Shown here: positions 1 to 8,742 of the stretch, in pieces
How positions within the stretch are numbered: position 1 is the first letter of the stretch
How the letters are laid out: each line of letters opens with the position of its first letter
The notes under the pieces: generated by a model
The model's input: only the letters and a program-made list of their open reading frames with translations
Databases searched by the model: none
Told to the model about the DNA's origin: nothing
Source of the DNA: Solirubrum koreensis
Lineage (GTDB): Bacteria > Bacteroidota > Bacteroidia > Cytophagales > Hymenobacteraceae
Direction of reading: 5' to 3'
Length of the DNA stretch: 64,000 nucleotides
Assembly (NCBI RefSeq): GCF_039541855.1
Contig: NZ_BAABHA010000002.1
Coordinates: 1,244,966-1,308,965, forward strand
Made by a program: the position numbers and the translations under genes

Positions 1-546
1 GGCTGCTACTTACTGGTTATTTCGCTGGTGCAAACCAAGCTGGGCTGGTACGACGCGCAAGCCTACCCACTGCTGGCACTGCAAGCGGCCGGCGGGCTTA
101 CCTGGGCGGGGCAGCTGATCAGCCGTCAGTTACAGCGGCGGCCGGAATTTGGCTTGCAGGTTGGCGCCGTGCTCTTGATAGCCGCGTTTCCGTACCTAGC
201 GCAGTGGCAGCACATTCGCGGGCTGCATCAGCGGCGGTTCGATAACGCGCAGCTGCTGTACGGGCGACACTTACAGGAGCAATTGCGCCAGCGGCCCGAG
301 CTTCAGAGCTATACCTTGGTGACCGACGGCGACTACAACGACAGCCCGTTGTTTTACGCTACCGCGGCCAGCCTCACGCACGGCCACAAAGTACGCGTGT
401 TTGCCCCGTGGCAGCCGGAATGGGGCAATCAGCCGTGGCAGGTGGTGGTGGCCTGCGGCAACAAAGCCACTCGCACCGTGATGCAGCGCCCCAACACCGA
501 AATCCTGGTGCGCACCGACTCGTGCCTGACGGTTATTCTGAAGTAG
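1..546 (+). CDS. C-terminal part of an ArnT/GT39-like membrane glycosyltransferase (5' truncated by window)
   Basis: The frame is open from the first base, so the gene starts upstream of the window; only the last 181 codons are seen. The fragment begins in a hydrophobic segment followed by TKLGWYDAQAYPLLAL. This matches the TKLpWY..P.YPaLAL motif that closes the membrane part of the PMT/ArnT (GT39) glycosyltransferases, which transfer sugars from a polyprenyl phosphate donor on the periplasmic side. A further hydrophobic segment (GAVLLIAAFPYLAQ) and a soluble tail of about 110 residues follow. The family assignment rests on this one motif and the topology. The substrate cannot be told. It ends 18 bp before the stop of the convergent TonB-C gene. 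Confidence 0.6.
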   Translation, partial: GCYLLVISLVQTKLGWYDAQAYPLLALQAAGGLTWAGQLISRQLQRRPEFGLQVGAVLLIAAFPYLAQWQHIRGLHQRRFDNAQLLYGRHLQEQLRQRPELQSYTLVTDGDYNDSPLFYATAASLTHGHKVRVFAPWQPEWGNQPWQVVVACGNKATRTVMQRPNTEILVRTDSCLTVILK

Positions 547-564
547 CGCAAACGCCGTAAGGGG

Positions 565-2022
565 CTAGCGTAACTTGGCCAGGGAAGTTTCCAGGTCGGC
601 GAGGGTCGTTTCCTGAAAGTCCAAAGCCTCGGTGTGCTCCTGCCCCGGCACTAGTTCGCGCAAAGCCAGGTAAGGCGTGCCGTTGGTAAACCGCAGCCCT
701 ACCAGCCAGGCCCGTTGCTGCGAAGGTGCCTGCGCGAAAACGTACTGCCCGTTTTGGGCTTCGCCCGTAAGCACTGCCGCGGCGCCGGGGTATACGAGGC
801 GCACAGAGGTGTGCTCGTCCGGCTCCTGGGCCACAGTTACGGCGGTGTGGTTGGCCGTTCGCCAGGGGCGCAGCCACGTTAGCCAGCCCAGCTGCGCACT
901 GGCATAGCCGCGGGCGCTTGGTTTGATGGCGTCTTCGTCGGGCTCTACGTCGTTGGGCACGATTTCGCCGGGGGGTAGGGTGCTGTCGGTGGAAGCAAGC
1001 AGGCCTTCGTCGGTGTTAAAGCGAATGGGCACCGTCATTTTCACTTTCACGGCTCTACCGTCGCGGTAGCCGGGCGTCCAGCGGCCGGAAGTGTAGCGTA
1101 ACACCCGCAGCACTTCTTCGTTGCAGCCGTTGCCCAGGCCGCGCACAATTTTTGGGTTCACCACCTCGCCGTTTTCGTCTACCACAAACGAAGCCAGCAC
1201 CAGGCCTTTAGTGCCTTTCCGCAGCGCGGCATCGGGGTAACGCACCAGGCTGTTGAGGTCGGCGGTACCGTTGCGGAAACCGGGCATGGGATACGCCCGG
1301 CTATACACCCGATCGGAGGTGAGCATGGCGGGCGCCGCAGCAGCCCAGCGCACGGGCTGGTTGCGGCGGGCTTGCCCGTGGTACAGGGTCAGTGTTGGCT
1401 GAATGGGGGTTTCTTCGGGTAGCTCAATCTGTAGGGCCGTTCCCTCGGCTAGTTGCAGCACTTTGTTGCCGGTGGTGGCCCGAACCAGCAGCATGCCCGC
1501 GGTCTGCTGGGGCATGCCGTCGGCGGCCACGCTCACGTGATTCGACAGCAACAAATCGGCCACCGAGTAGCACTCCTTCAGCTCTACCCACACTTGGCCC
1601 GTAACGGGCTTTTGGCGCTCATCCACCAAGGCATTAGCAGGAATGCGCACGATGGTTCCCTCGCGGCCGCGTACTTCGGCGCCCGTGGTGGGGTCGATGC
1701 GGAAAAACTCACTGGCTTTCAGGGTCAGGTCGAAAAGCCGGGCATCTGCAGGGGGAGCAGCGGTATCGGGCTGAGCACTGCGCTTTATGGCGGAGTAACG
1801 CACCAAGGGCGCACCCGCGCGGGTGCGGCGGGCCAGGCGATGCCAGGTAGTGCGGGCTGCTGCGGGTAAGGTATCGGCGGCTACTTCGTCGGCGCTGGCT
1901 ACTGATTCGGTAACAGCGGCAGGAGCCGGGCGTTCGGTTTGGGCTGCGTTTTCGCGCTGGCATGCAATGGCACCCAACCCGATCAACCCCAAAAGCCCCA
2001 CGATGAGTCGATATGTACGCAT
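565..2022 (-). CDS. Lipoprotein with C-terminal TonB-like domain
   Basis: The 485-residue protein starts with a lipoprotein signal (positive MRTYR, hydrophobic core, lipobox ending at Cys21), so it should be anchored in an envelope membrane. Residues about 255-335 form a TonB C-terminal fold: YPDAALRKGTKGLVLASF, then VDENGEVVNPKIVRGLG and an Arg/Lys-rich WTPGYRDGRAVKVKM stretch. In energy transducers this fold contacts TonB-dependent receptors. There is no N-terminal transmembrane anchor of the usual TonB kind, so it may be a periplasmic partner rather than a true ExbBD-coupled transducer. The first 250 residues and the last 150 match no domain I recognise. It is transcribed alone and converges with the glycosyltransferase. 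Confidence 0.7.
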   Translation of the reverse strand: MRTYRLIVGLLGLIGLGAIACQRENAAQTERPAPAAVTESVASADEVAADTLPAAARTTWHRLARRTRAGAPLVRYSAIKRSAQPDTAAPPADARLFDLTLKASEFFRIDPTTGAEVRGREGTIVRIPANALVDERQKPVTGQVWVELKECYSVADLLLSNHVSVAADGMPQQTAGMLLVRATTGNKVLQLAEGTALQIELPEETPIQPTLTLYHGQARRNQPVRWAAAAPAMLTSDRVYSRAYPMPGFRNGTADLNSLVRYPDAALRKGTKGLVLASFVVDENGEVVNPKIVRGLGNGCNEEVLRVLRYTSGRWTPGYRDGRAVKVKMTVPIRFNTDEGLLASTDSTLPPGEIVPNDVEPDEDAIKPSARGYASAQLGWLTWLRPWRTANHTAVTVAQEPDEHTSVRLVYPGAAAVLTGEAQNGQYVFAQAPSQQRAWLVGLRFTNGTPYLALRELVPGQEHTEALDFQETTLADLETSLAKLR

Positions 2023-2199
2023 GGAAGGCTACTACGTAGAAAGCTTCCTGAAGGAACGAGTAACCTTGGCTATTTCGTATACTTTTTTGTTTTTTATTTG
2101 AGTATCAAGTCCAAATACTGTCAGTAAAGGTCAAAAAGACGAAACAGCACCTCCAAAACCCAGCCGATTCGGAGCTCTGCCAGGGTGGCCTTTAAGCAG

Positions 2200-2238
2200 A
2201 AAAAGCCCCGCCCGGCAGCGTGCCGAACGGGGCTTTTA
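2200..2238 (-). terminator. Hairpin terminator after the DPP-IV gene
   Basis: Arms AAAAGCCCCG (2201-2210) and CGGGGCTTTT (2228-2237) pair perfectly around a GC-rich loop that can itself pair. Read leftward, the stem ends in a T run. It lies 20 bp past the stop of the leftward peptidase gene. Confidence 0.8.
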
Positions 2239-2256
2239 AATCGCAGCAAGACCTTA

Positions 2257-4533
2257 TTACAGGTTCGCCAGCACGAAGTTGGTCATCTGACGGTACAGGT
2301 GCAGGCTGGTATTACCACCCGAAATACCGTGGTTCCGGTTCGGGTAGTACAACGTTTGAAAGTCCTTGTTTTCCTTCACCAAAGCGTCCACAAAGTCCAC
2401 GGAGTTCTGAAAGTGCACGTTGTCGTCGCCGGTGCCGTGCACGAGCAGGAACTTGCCTTTGAGCTTGGCCGCGTGCTGCACAGGCGAGTTGTCGTCGTAG
2501 CCTTGGGGGTTTTCCTGCGGGGTTTTCAGGTACCGCTCGGTGTACACGGTGTCGTAGTAGCGCCAGTTGGTAACGGGCGCTACCGACATACCCATCTTGA
2601 ACAAGTCGGCTTCCTTGGTCATGCACAGGGCCGTGAGGTAGCCGCCGAAGCTCCAGCCCCACATGCCAATGCGGGCTTTGTCGACGTACGGCAGTGTGCC
2701 CAGGTATTTGGCGCCTTCGCCCTGGTCAATGGTTTCGTACTTGCCCAGGTTGGCGTACGTGGCTTTGCGGAAGGCCGCACCACGCCCCGACGAGCCCCGG
2801 CCTTCTACCGACACAATGATGTAGCCTTTCTGGGCCAGCATCTGGTACCACATGTAGCGGCCGAAGCTGCTGCCGCCGCCCGCGTTGTCGAGCACAGTTT
2901 GGGTGCTGCCGCTGCCAAAGCTAGGGCCGCCGTAGCAATACATCAGCACGGGGTACTTCTTGCTCGCGTCGAAGTTGGCGGGCTTGATCATCCAGCCGTT
3001 CAGGTCCAGGCCTTCGGATGTTTTGAAGGTAAAGAACTCGAACTTGCCCAAGTCGTACTGCCCGAGCGTCTGCCGCAGCTTGGCATTGTCTTCCAGCACC
3101 TTAACCAGCTTGCCACTGCCCTCGCGCAGGCTTACCACGGCCGGTACGCCAGCCGAGGAACGGTAGTTCAAGAAATAGCGCGTGTCGGGGCTCATGTTCA
3201 CCACATCGGTACCGTTGCCGGCTTCGCTGATGCGGGTTTTGTTTTTACCGTTCAGGTTTACGCGGTATAGGTGGCGTTGCAGCGCCGAGGCCTCGGTGCT
3301 GGTGAAGTACACCACGCCGGCCTTGGCATCGAAGCCGTTGATCTGGCTGATTTCCCAAGGGCCTTTGGTGAGCTGCCGCACCTGCTTGCCGTTCATGTCG
3401 TGCAGGTAGAGGTGCTGGTAGCCGTCTTTTTCGCTGGTGAAGAGGAACTGCTTGCCGCCGGCGAGGTAGCGCAGGTCGTCGTTCACCTCCACGTAAGCCT
3501 TGTTGGTGTCCGTCAGCACTACTTTGCTTTTGCCGGAGGCGGCATCGGCGTGCAAAATCTCCAGCTTGTTCTGCAAGCGGTTCAGGCGCTGAATGCTGAG
3601 CAGGTTGGGTGTGGCCGTCCACATCACCCGCGGAATGTACTGGTCGGCTTCGGGGCCCACGTCCATTTTGGTGGCGCGGCCGGCGGCCACATCGTACACC
3701 GATATGCTCACTACCGAGTTTTTTTCGCCGGCTTTCGGGTACTTAAAGCGGTAATCGGTGGGGTAAAGCTTGCCCCACACCTGCATGTTGTACTCGGGTA
3801 CCTGGCTTTCGTCGAAGGTGTAGTAGGCCACCTGCCGGCTGTCCGGCGACCAGAAGAAGCCCTGCGCGAAGCCGAATTCCTCTTCGTACACCCAGTCGGC
3901 CGAGCCGTTAATGATTTTGTTGAACACGCCGTCGGTGGTTACGGCGCGTTCCTGCATCGTAGCCAGGTCGGTAATGTACAGGTTGTTGTCGCGCACAAAA
4001 GCCACGCGCTGGCCGTCGGGCGAGAACGTGGCGTAGCTCTGTTTGCCGCCGGGGCTCAGGGCCACCAGCTTGCGCGTGCCGCGGTCGTATACGAAGAAGT
4101 TGGCCTTCGATGAGCGACGGTAAATCGGTTCGCTACCGGTGGTCAGGAGCAGTTTCTGCTCGTCGGCGTTGAAGTCGTACCCATCCACGCGGATGGCCTG
4201 GTCCTGGCCCACAGGTTTGAGGTCGGCGGCGGGCACCAGGGTTTTTACGGCTGCGCCGGTGGTAACCTCGTGCTGCACTACTTCGCCGCCCACGAGGGCC
4301 GAGTAGTAGCGGCCGTCCTGCATCCAGTTAAAGCCCTGTACGCTGCGGGCCGCAAAGGTGCCTTTCTGCCACACGTCTTCGAGGGTAATGGCCTGGCGCT
4401 GCTGCGCCACGGCGGAAGCGGGGGCCAACAGGGCCGTAGCCGGCAAGGAGCTGCTCAGCAGCACGGCCAGGGCCAGGCGGCGGGTCGAGGAGAGAAAAGA
4501 GGTTTGCAACAATGTTTGACGGGGGAAAAACAT
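2257..4533 (-). CDS. Dipeptidyl peptidase IV family serine peptidase (S9B)
   Basis: This 758-residue secreted peptidase removes N-terminal dipeptides, typically after proline or alanine. A signal sequence (about residues 1-45, ending in AVAQ) is followed by the DPP-IV beta-propeller, which holds the DWVYEEE glutamate pair that binds the substrate amino terminus. The C-terminal hydrolase domain has the complete triad Ser628 (GWSFGGY), Asp703 (HGTGDDNVHFQ) and His735 (NRNHGI), close to the numbering of human DPP4. I chose the ATG at 4533 because it gives a signal peptide. The frame stays open to 5004, but that extension lacks family similarity and lies antisense to the lipoprotein gene at 4688. 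Monocistronic, with its own terminator. Confidence 0.95.
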   Translation of the reverse strand: MFFPRQTLLQTSFLSSTRRLALAVLLSSSLPATALLAPASAVAQQRQAITLEDVWQKGTFAARSVQGFNWMQDGRYYSALVGGEVVQHEVTTGAAVKTLVPAADLKPVGQDQAIRVDGYDFNADEQKLLLTTGSEPIYRRSSKANFFVYDRGTRKLVALSPGGKQSYATFSPDGQRVAFVRDNNLYITDLATMQERAVTTDGVFNKIINGSADWVYEEEFGFAQGFFWSPDSRQVAYYTFDESQVPEYNMQVWGKLYPTDYRFKYPKAGEKNSVVSISVYDVAAGRATKMDVGPEADQYIPRVMWTATPNLLSIQRLNRLQNKLEILHADAASGKSKVVLTDTNKAYVEVNDDLRYLAGGKQFLFTSEKDGYQHLYLHDMNGKQVRQLTKGPWEISQINGFDAKAGVVYFTSTEASALQRHLYRVNLNGKNKTRISEAGNGTDVVNMSPDTRYFLNYRSSAGVPAVVSLREGSGKLVKVLEDNAKLRQTLGQYDLGKFEFFTFKTSEGLDLNGWMIKPANFDASKKYPVLMYCYGGPSFGSGSTQTVLDNAGGGSSFGRYMWYQMLAQKGYIIVSVEGRGSSGRGAAFRKATYANLGKYETIDQGEGAKYLGTLPYVDKARIGMWGWSFGGYLTALCMTKEADLFKMGMSVAPVTNWRYYDTVYTERYLKTPQENPQGYDDNSPVQHAAKLKGKFLLVHGTGDDNVHFQNSVDFVDALVKENKDFQTLYYPNRNHGISGGNTSLHLYRQMTNFVLANL

Positions 4534-4687
4534 GCAGAAAAAGCAATTAACGCCGTTAAAGGTACACAAAGCCGGCAGCCTACCCAGCACTCCGCACGGG
4601 GCCGGGGCGGCTGTCCACCGCTTCGCCAGACCAAAGCGCGGCCGCCGCTTTTTGTTCGCGCCCTTTCCCCGACCTTTGCCCGTAGCT

Positions 4688-5578
4688 ATGCACTTGTTCC
4701 GTTCTTTTTCGCTGCTTACGGCGTTTACAGCCCTGCTCGGCTGTGGCAAAGACGCGCCGCCCTCGCCGCGGGTCGATTTGGTTTCTACCGGCCGGTTCCA
4801 GACCAGCAGCCGCGTAGTACCGCCCGGCGACACCCTCACCACCCGGGTTTTCGCCGATACGCCCGACAAAAACGCGCCGCTGCGCCGTTTCCGGATAACG
4901 GTGCAATACGGCGAGAATGATTCCATACCCGTACTCACGTACCTGGATTCTACGCTTTCCACCCAGGAGTTTATCTGGGACAACAGCTTCGTGGCCAGCA
5001 CCAACTCGGGCCGGGAAATTTGGCGCTACCAAGTCACCGATACCGAAGGCCGAACCGCCATGCGTCAGTACCGCCTCGTAGTGCGTCAGCCCGATTCGGC
5101 CCAGACCTGGCACTCCTATACCACCGTGTTGCAGCCGCCAAGCACCGTAAGCAGCCGCGCTATTCTGCCTACTCGCCGCGGCAATGCCCTTCCGCCCCAT
5201 GCAGCCAGGCAGCCCGAGTTTCAACGGCTAATCGACATTTTGTTCGTGCCAAACGCCGCTGGCGCCCCCACCCTGGCCTCCCCTACCGACGCCGCCGCCC
5301 GCACCAATCCCGTGCTGGGCGTAAATGCCTGGAGCGTCAGGCGTGCTACCGGCATTAAAATAGCCGCCCTTTCCATTGACCAATTCAACCAGGCCAACTC
5401 ACCGGCCAGCATTGAGGCGGGAGTAGCAGCGGGTTCGGCGCTGGGCACGCGTACCGGCGCCCTCGCCAAAGATCAAATTGTAGCATTTCGCACCCAGGAA
5501 GGCCGCCCTGGTCTGATACGCGTAACCGAGGTTACGGCGAGAGGCAACTTGGTGCTGAACGTGAAAGTTGTGCGCTAA
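4688..5578 (+). CDS. Hypothetical lipoprotein
   Basis: A 296-residue protein with a short lipoprotein signal (MHLFRSFSLLTAFTALLGC, acylated Cys at 19) and no domain I can name. The middle is rich in Thr, Asp and Val and reads like a beta-rich extracellular module (residues about 30-140); an Ala/Pro-rich linker and a second compact domain follow. It is transcribed divergently from the DPP-IV gene, 154 bp away. The start is the ATG at 4688 because it gives the lipobox; the frame extends upstream to 4532 without likely coding. A GACCTTTG box ends 9 bp before the ATG, so the transcript may have almost no leader. Confidence 0.75.
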   Translation: MHLFRSFSLLTAFTALLGCGKDAPPSPRVDLVSTGRFQTSSRVVPPGDTLTTRVFADTPDKNAPLRRFRITVQYGENDSIPVLTYLDSTLSTQEFIWDNSFVASTNSGREIWRYQVTDTEGRTAMRQYRLVVRQPDSAQTWHSYTTVLQPPSTVSSRAILPTRRGNALPPHAARQPEFQRLIDILFVPNAAGAPTLASPTDAAARTNPVLGVNAWSVRRATGIKIAALSIDQFNQANSPASIEAGVAAGSALGTRTGALAKDQIVAFRTQEGRPGLIRVTEVTARGNLVLNVKVVR

Positions 5579-5600
5579 GGCCCGTCTTTCCCCTTGCTTT

Positions 5601-5644
5601 AACGCCAACGGGCGGCTTTCTCTCGAAAGCCGCCCGTTGGCGTT
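5601..5644. terminator. Bidirectional terminator hairpin
   Basis: Two perfect 19-base arms (5601-5619 and 5626-5644) surround a six-base loop. The arms begin and end in AA/TT-rich ends, so the hairpin can serve the rightward lipoprotein gene and the leftward FadL-like gene, whose stops lie 22 and 17 bp away. Confidence 0.85.
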
Positions 5645-5661
5645 TACTGGTATTGCCGTCC

Positions 5662-7173
5662 TTAAAACTGCACGCCCAAGGTAACGGTGGTAGTAAAGCG
5701 GTTGTTCTGTACTTGAACCCGCGGCTGCAGGTCGCTGGCCAGGGTATAGGGCTGGTAAAAGCGGTCGGACTTGGTGTATACGCCGGCCAGATCCAGGAAG
5801 AGGTTTTTCTGCCGCAAGCCTACGCCACCCGTGAAAAACTGCTGGGTGCGGTCGAAGTCGCTGTTGGCGAACGGGTCACCGTAGCGGGCGTAACCGGCCC
5901 GCACCCGAAACACATCGAAACGGCCCTCGGCGCCCAGGCGAACGTTTACTGCCGGGCGGTAATTCTCTTCGATGGCTTGGTTCTCGATATCGAAATTGTC
6001 GTTGAAGTCGTCGTTAGGATCGTCCTGCAAGCGGGCCGATGAATAGTCCACGTACTCCACGTCGCCGGAGAAGAAACCATACTTGCCCGCTACCACGGCC
6101 ACGCCGCCGGAGGCCCGCCACGGGGTATTGAGGCGGTACGAAAACTCGCCGGGCTCAATGGCTACGTTCTCGCCGGCCGTGGTTTGGTTGTTCGTCAGCC
6201 GCAAAGCCGGACTGAACGTGGTTCTAAGCGAAGTGGTGTAGGAAATCGTCTGGGAGCCGAACGTGGGCGTATGCACCGTAGCGCCCAGGCGTACCCAATC
6301 GGAGAGGCGGTAAATAGCACCAATTCGCAGGTTTAGGGCACTCCCCCTGAACTGGTCCTCGTCGCGCTGGGTGAGGCTGTTAAACGAAGTGGTCGGGTCG
6401 GCGTCGGTTTCCGTTAACTCGCGGGTTTCGTTGTAGCGCGTGGTTACAATGCCCAGCGCGCCGCCCAGGTATAACTTGTCGCGGTAGCTGGCGCCGTAAG
6501 CAATATCGAACTGCGTTTGTGCGCCCGAGCTGGTTACTACCCCGCTTTGGGTGATAACGCCGGCTCGTTGGAGCGCAGTGGGAATGTACACTTCCCCGTT
6601 CGCCCGCACATTGGTAATCAGCGCCCCGTAAGCCAGGGCGTCCAGGTCGTAGTACTGGTCCCGGTCGTATTGGCGGAAAATGGCCGTTGTATCGATGCGT
6701 GGCTCCCGAAACCGCTGATACACCGACGCACGGTCGTCAACGGCACCGCTGTAGCGGAACTGGGTGTTGAAATCGTTGGTGCGGGTAAACCCAATGCCCA
6801 GCGCGCCGCTGCGCCAGTCGGAGGTGTGGTCGTCGTCGGGGAGGCGGTTGGCCAGCACTACCGCCAGATTGGCCACGTGCAAGCTGTTGCGCTCATCCGA
6901 AACCGAGGTACCTAAGCCGCTGGTCTTGGTATTGGCAAGGCCGAAGCCCGGGGTAAACGTAAACTCTGAACGCTGAAAAAGACCCAGCCCGGCGGGGTTG
7001 CCGCTAAGGTTCCCTACATCGGCTCCAAGCGCAGTGGTGGCTCCGCCAATGGCCTGAGTACGGGCCGAGCCGCCGAATTGCGTGCGTGAAAAACGGAGGG
7101 CATCGGCTTCGCTCTGGGCAAAGGCGTGGCTAGCCAGACCCAACAGGGCCAGCGCAAAATAATAGCGTTTCAT
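5662..7173 (-). CDS. OmpP1/FadL-family outer-membrane beta-barrel protein
   Basis: A 503-residue outer-membrane protein with a clear signal peptide (MKRYYFALALLGLASHAFAQ). The segment RTQAIGGATTALGADVGNLSGNPAGLG (residues about 38-63) is the N-terminal hatch signature of the FadL/OmpP1 transport family, and the rest alternates polar and hydrophobic residues as expected for a barrel ending in an aromatic residue (VQF). FadL proteins move hydrophobic compounds across the outer membrane; Bacteroidota members are often labelled hemin receptors, but their substrates are unknown. It lies 44 bp downstream of the Gly/Tyr-rich lipoprotein gene on the same strand, so the two may be cotranscribed. Confidence 0.85.
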   Translation of the reverse strand: MKRYYFALALLGLASHAFAQSEADALRFSRTQFGGSARTQAIGGATTALGADVGNLSGNPAGLGLFQRSEFTFTPGFGLANTKTSGLGTSVSDERNSLHVANLAVVLANRLPDDDHTSDWRSGALGIGFTRTNDFNTQFRYSGAVDDRASVYQRFREPRIDTTAIFRQYDRDQYYDLDALAYGALITNVRANGEVYIPTALQRAGVITQSGVVTSSGAQTQFDIAYGASYRDKLYLGGALGIVTTRYNETRELTETDADPTTSFNSLTQRDEDQFRGSALNLRIGAIYRLSDWVRLGATVHTPTFGSQTISYTTSLRTTFSPALRLTNNQTTAGENVAIEPGEFSYRLNTPWRASGGVAVVAGKYGFFSGDVEYVDYSSARLQDDPNDDFNDNFDIENQAIEENYRPAVNVRLGAEGRFDVFRVRAGYARYGDPFANSDFDRTQQFFTGGVGLRQKNLFLDLAGVYTKSDRFYQPYTLASDLQPRVQVQNNRFTTTVTLGVQF

Positions 7174-7217
7174 GGCTGAAGAGAATCTATAAGTACCAGG
7201 GGCCTTGCTAAACGACC

Positions 7218-8549
7218 CTATTGAACACGACCTCGGCCACGTGAACCGCCCGAGCTGCTGCCACCGGAGTTGCCTCCGCCGTAGTTACCGCCGGAATTAC
7301 TGCGCGGCGCCTCGTACGAACGGCTGGGGGCCGCCTCGTAGCTCCGCTCCCGGCGGGCCGGACGCTCGTACTGCTGGGGCTGCTGCACCGGTTGCCCGCC
7401 ACCATCAGCTACCCGCTCCCGACGTGGCCGGGTGTAGGTTTCCTGCGGTGCGGCCTCCTCGGCATTCTGGGTTACCCGGTCGGGACGGCCCGTGTTAAAC
7501 TGCTCTTTGGTAACACGCTCGGGCTGATTGCCAGTGCGTACACCCCCGGTTTCGGGCACTGCCTCGGTGTCTACAATGCGGTAGAGACGGCCGCGGCCCG
7601 GACCCGTGGCAGGTTGCTCCTGGGTTTGGGTTACGTTGTCGAGGCGGGTGTTGCGGTCGGTGGCAATGGTTTTGCCGCCACCGGTGCCGGTCGTCTGGTT
7701 ATCTTCAACCACCCGCGGACGGCGCGGATTTACCACCGGGCTAGAGCCGGAGTTCGACCCGTTGGTTAGGTTGCCATTACCGGTAACCACGCGGCCACCC
7801 AGGTCATCGGTTCTTGGGCGGCCACCGTTGGAGCGGCCGCCACTGTTCAGGGCCTCGTTGTTACGCTCGCGGCGCGGGCCGTAGTTCACGTTGCGCCCAC
7901 CGTTGCGGTAACCGTTCCAGCCGAAGCCGTTGCCGTAATACCCGGGGTTACCGTACATGCCAGCGTAGTAGCCGTCGTAAAAGCCGTTGCGGTAGCCACC
8001 AAAGCCGTAGCGGTACGGCCGGTAGCCCCACGGGCCACCCCACCCGTAGCCGAAGCCGATGCTGATATTTACGCCGCCGTAACCGCCCCAGAAGGGGTCG
8101 TAAAAGCCACCATAGCGCGGGCCGTAGTAAGCGGGAAAGCCGAAGGCATCGTAGCCGTAAAACGCGGCGGCCGGGTTGTACCAGAACGGATCGACGTAGG
8201 CAAAATCGTAGTAGCCCATGCCCAGGCCGCGGTAATACGGCTGGTGGAAGCGCCGGATACGCGCCGAATAGCTGTAATCGTCGTCGTAGTACTCGTCGGA
8301 AGTACGGCCACGGGCCGACGAACGACGGTCGTCCTGGTACTCGGGGTTATCTACCGCGTTAGGGTCGTCGGAAGCAGCTACGTCACCCACCGAGCTGCCG
8401 GTAGAGGCCGTCACGACTTCCGTGGTGCGGTCCTTAGAGGAATAATAAACGCCGTCCGGCTCGGTGGTAGCCAAACCGGAAGTGCCTGCGCAACCGCCGA
8501 GCGTGAGCAAGGCCAGGGCGGGCAAAAGGGTGGTTGAAATGGGTTTCAT
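7218..8549 (-). CDS. Low-complexity Gly/Tyr/Asn/Arg-rich lipoprotein
   Basis: A 443-residue protein with a lipoprotein signal (lipobox LGGC, Cys20). Residues about 60-100 are acidic and contain DEYYDDDYSYSARIRRF. Residues 100-230 are extremely rich in Gly, Tyr, Phe and Trp (YGRPYRYGFGGYRNGFYDG-like runs), followed by an Asn/Gly/Arg-rich linker and a C-terminal region of Arg/Gln/Pro and RGRGR repeats. Only this broad pattern is clear; no enzymatic domain is visible. It looks like a sticky, aromatic-rich surface or matrix protein. The FadL-like gene follows 44 bp downstream. Confidence 0.75.
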   Translation of the reverse strand: MKPISTTLLPALALLTLGGCAGTSGLATTEPDGVYYSSKDRTTEVVTASTGSSVGDVAASDDPNAVDNPEYQDDRRSSARGRTSDEYYDDDYSYSARIRRFHQPYYRGLGMGYYDFAYVDPFWYNPAAAFYGYDAFGFPAYYGPRYGGFYDPFWGGYGGVNISIGFGYGWGGPWGYRPYRYGFGGYRNGFYDGYYAGMYGNPGYYGNGFGWNGYRNGGRNVNYGPRRERNNEALNSGGRSNGGRPRTDDLGGRVVTGNGNLTNGSNSGSSPVVNPRRPRVVEDNQTTGTGGGKTIATDRNTRLDNVTQTQEQPATGPGRGRLYRIVDTEAVPETGGVRTGNQPERVTKEQFNTGRPDRVTQNAEEAAPQETYTRPRRERVADGGGQPVQQPQQYERPARRERSYEAAPSRSYEAPRSNSGGNYGGGNSGGSSSGGSRGRGRVQ

Positions 8550-8653
8550 GGCAGGCGGACGCGAAAAGGTAGAATCGATAGGCGGAGAGAAAGGCCCAAA
8601 ACCGGCCGTAACCTCCCCAACCAGCTAGGGCGTAATGCTCCGGTTTAATAACG

Positions 8654-8661
8654 TATTTTTG
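8654..8661 (+). promoter_or_regulatory. Putative -7 box of the proS promoter
   Basis: TATTTTTG fits the Bacteroidota -7 consensus TAnnTTTG and lies about 80 bp before the proS ATG. No good -33 TTG is visible at the right distance. Confidence 0.4.
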
Positions 8662-8742
8662 GCCCCAAACGGTGCCCTTTTGTAGTACTCAAATCTTGTA
8701 CCACTTCCGGGAACCATTTTACTTTCTCTAAGATACTCCAAC

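Noticed and set aside
2185..4113. Rightward frames of 361 and 280 codons over the DPP-IV gene
   Set aside because: Antisense of conserved peptidase coding sequence; no signal peptide or motif.
4534..5004. 157-codon N-terminal extension of the DPP-IV frame
   Set aside because: It lies antisense to the lipoprotein gene, has no similarity to the family, and would bury the signal peptide.
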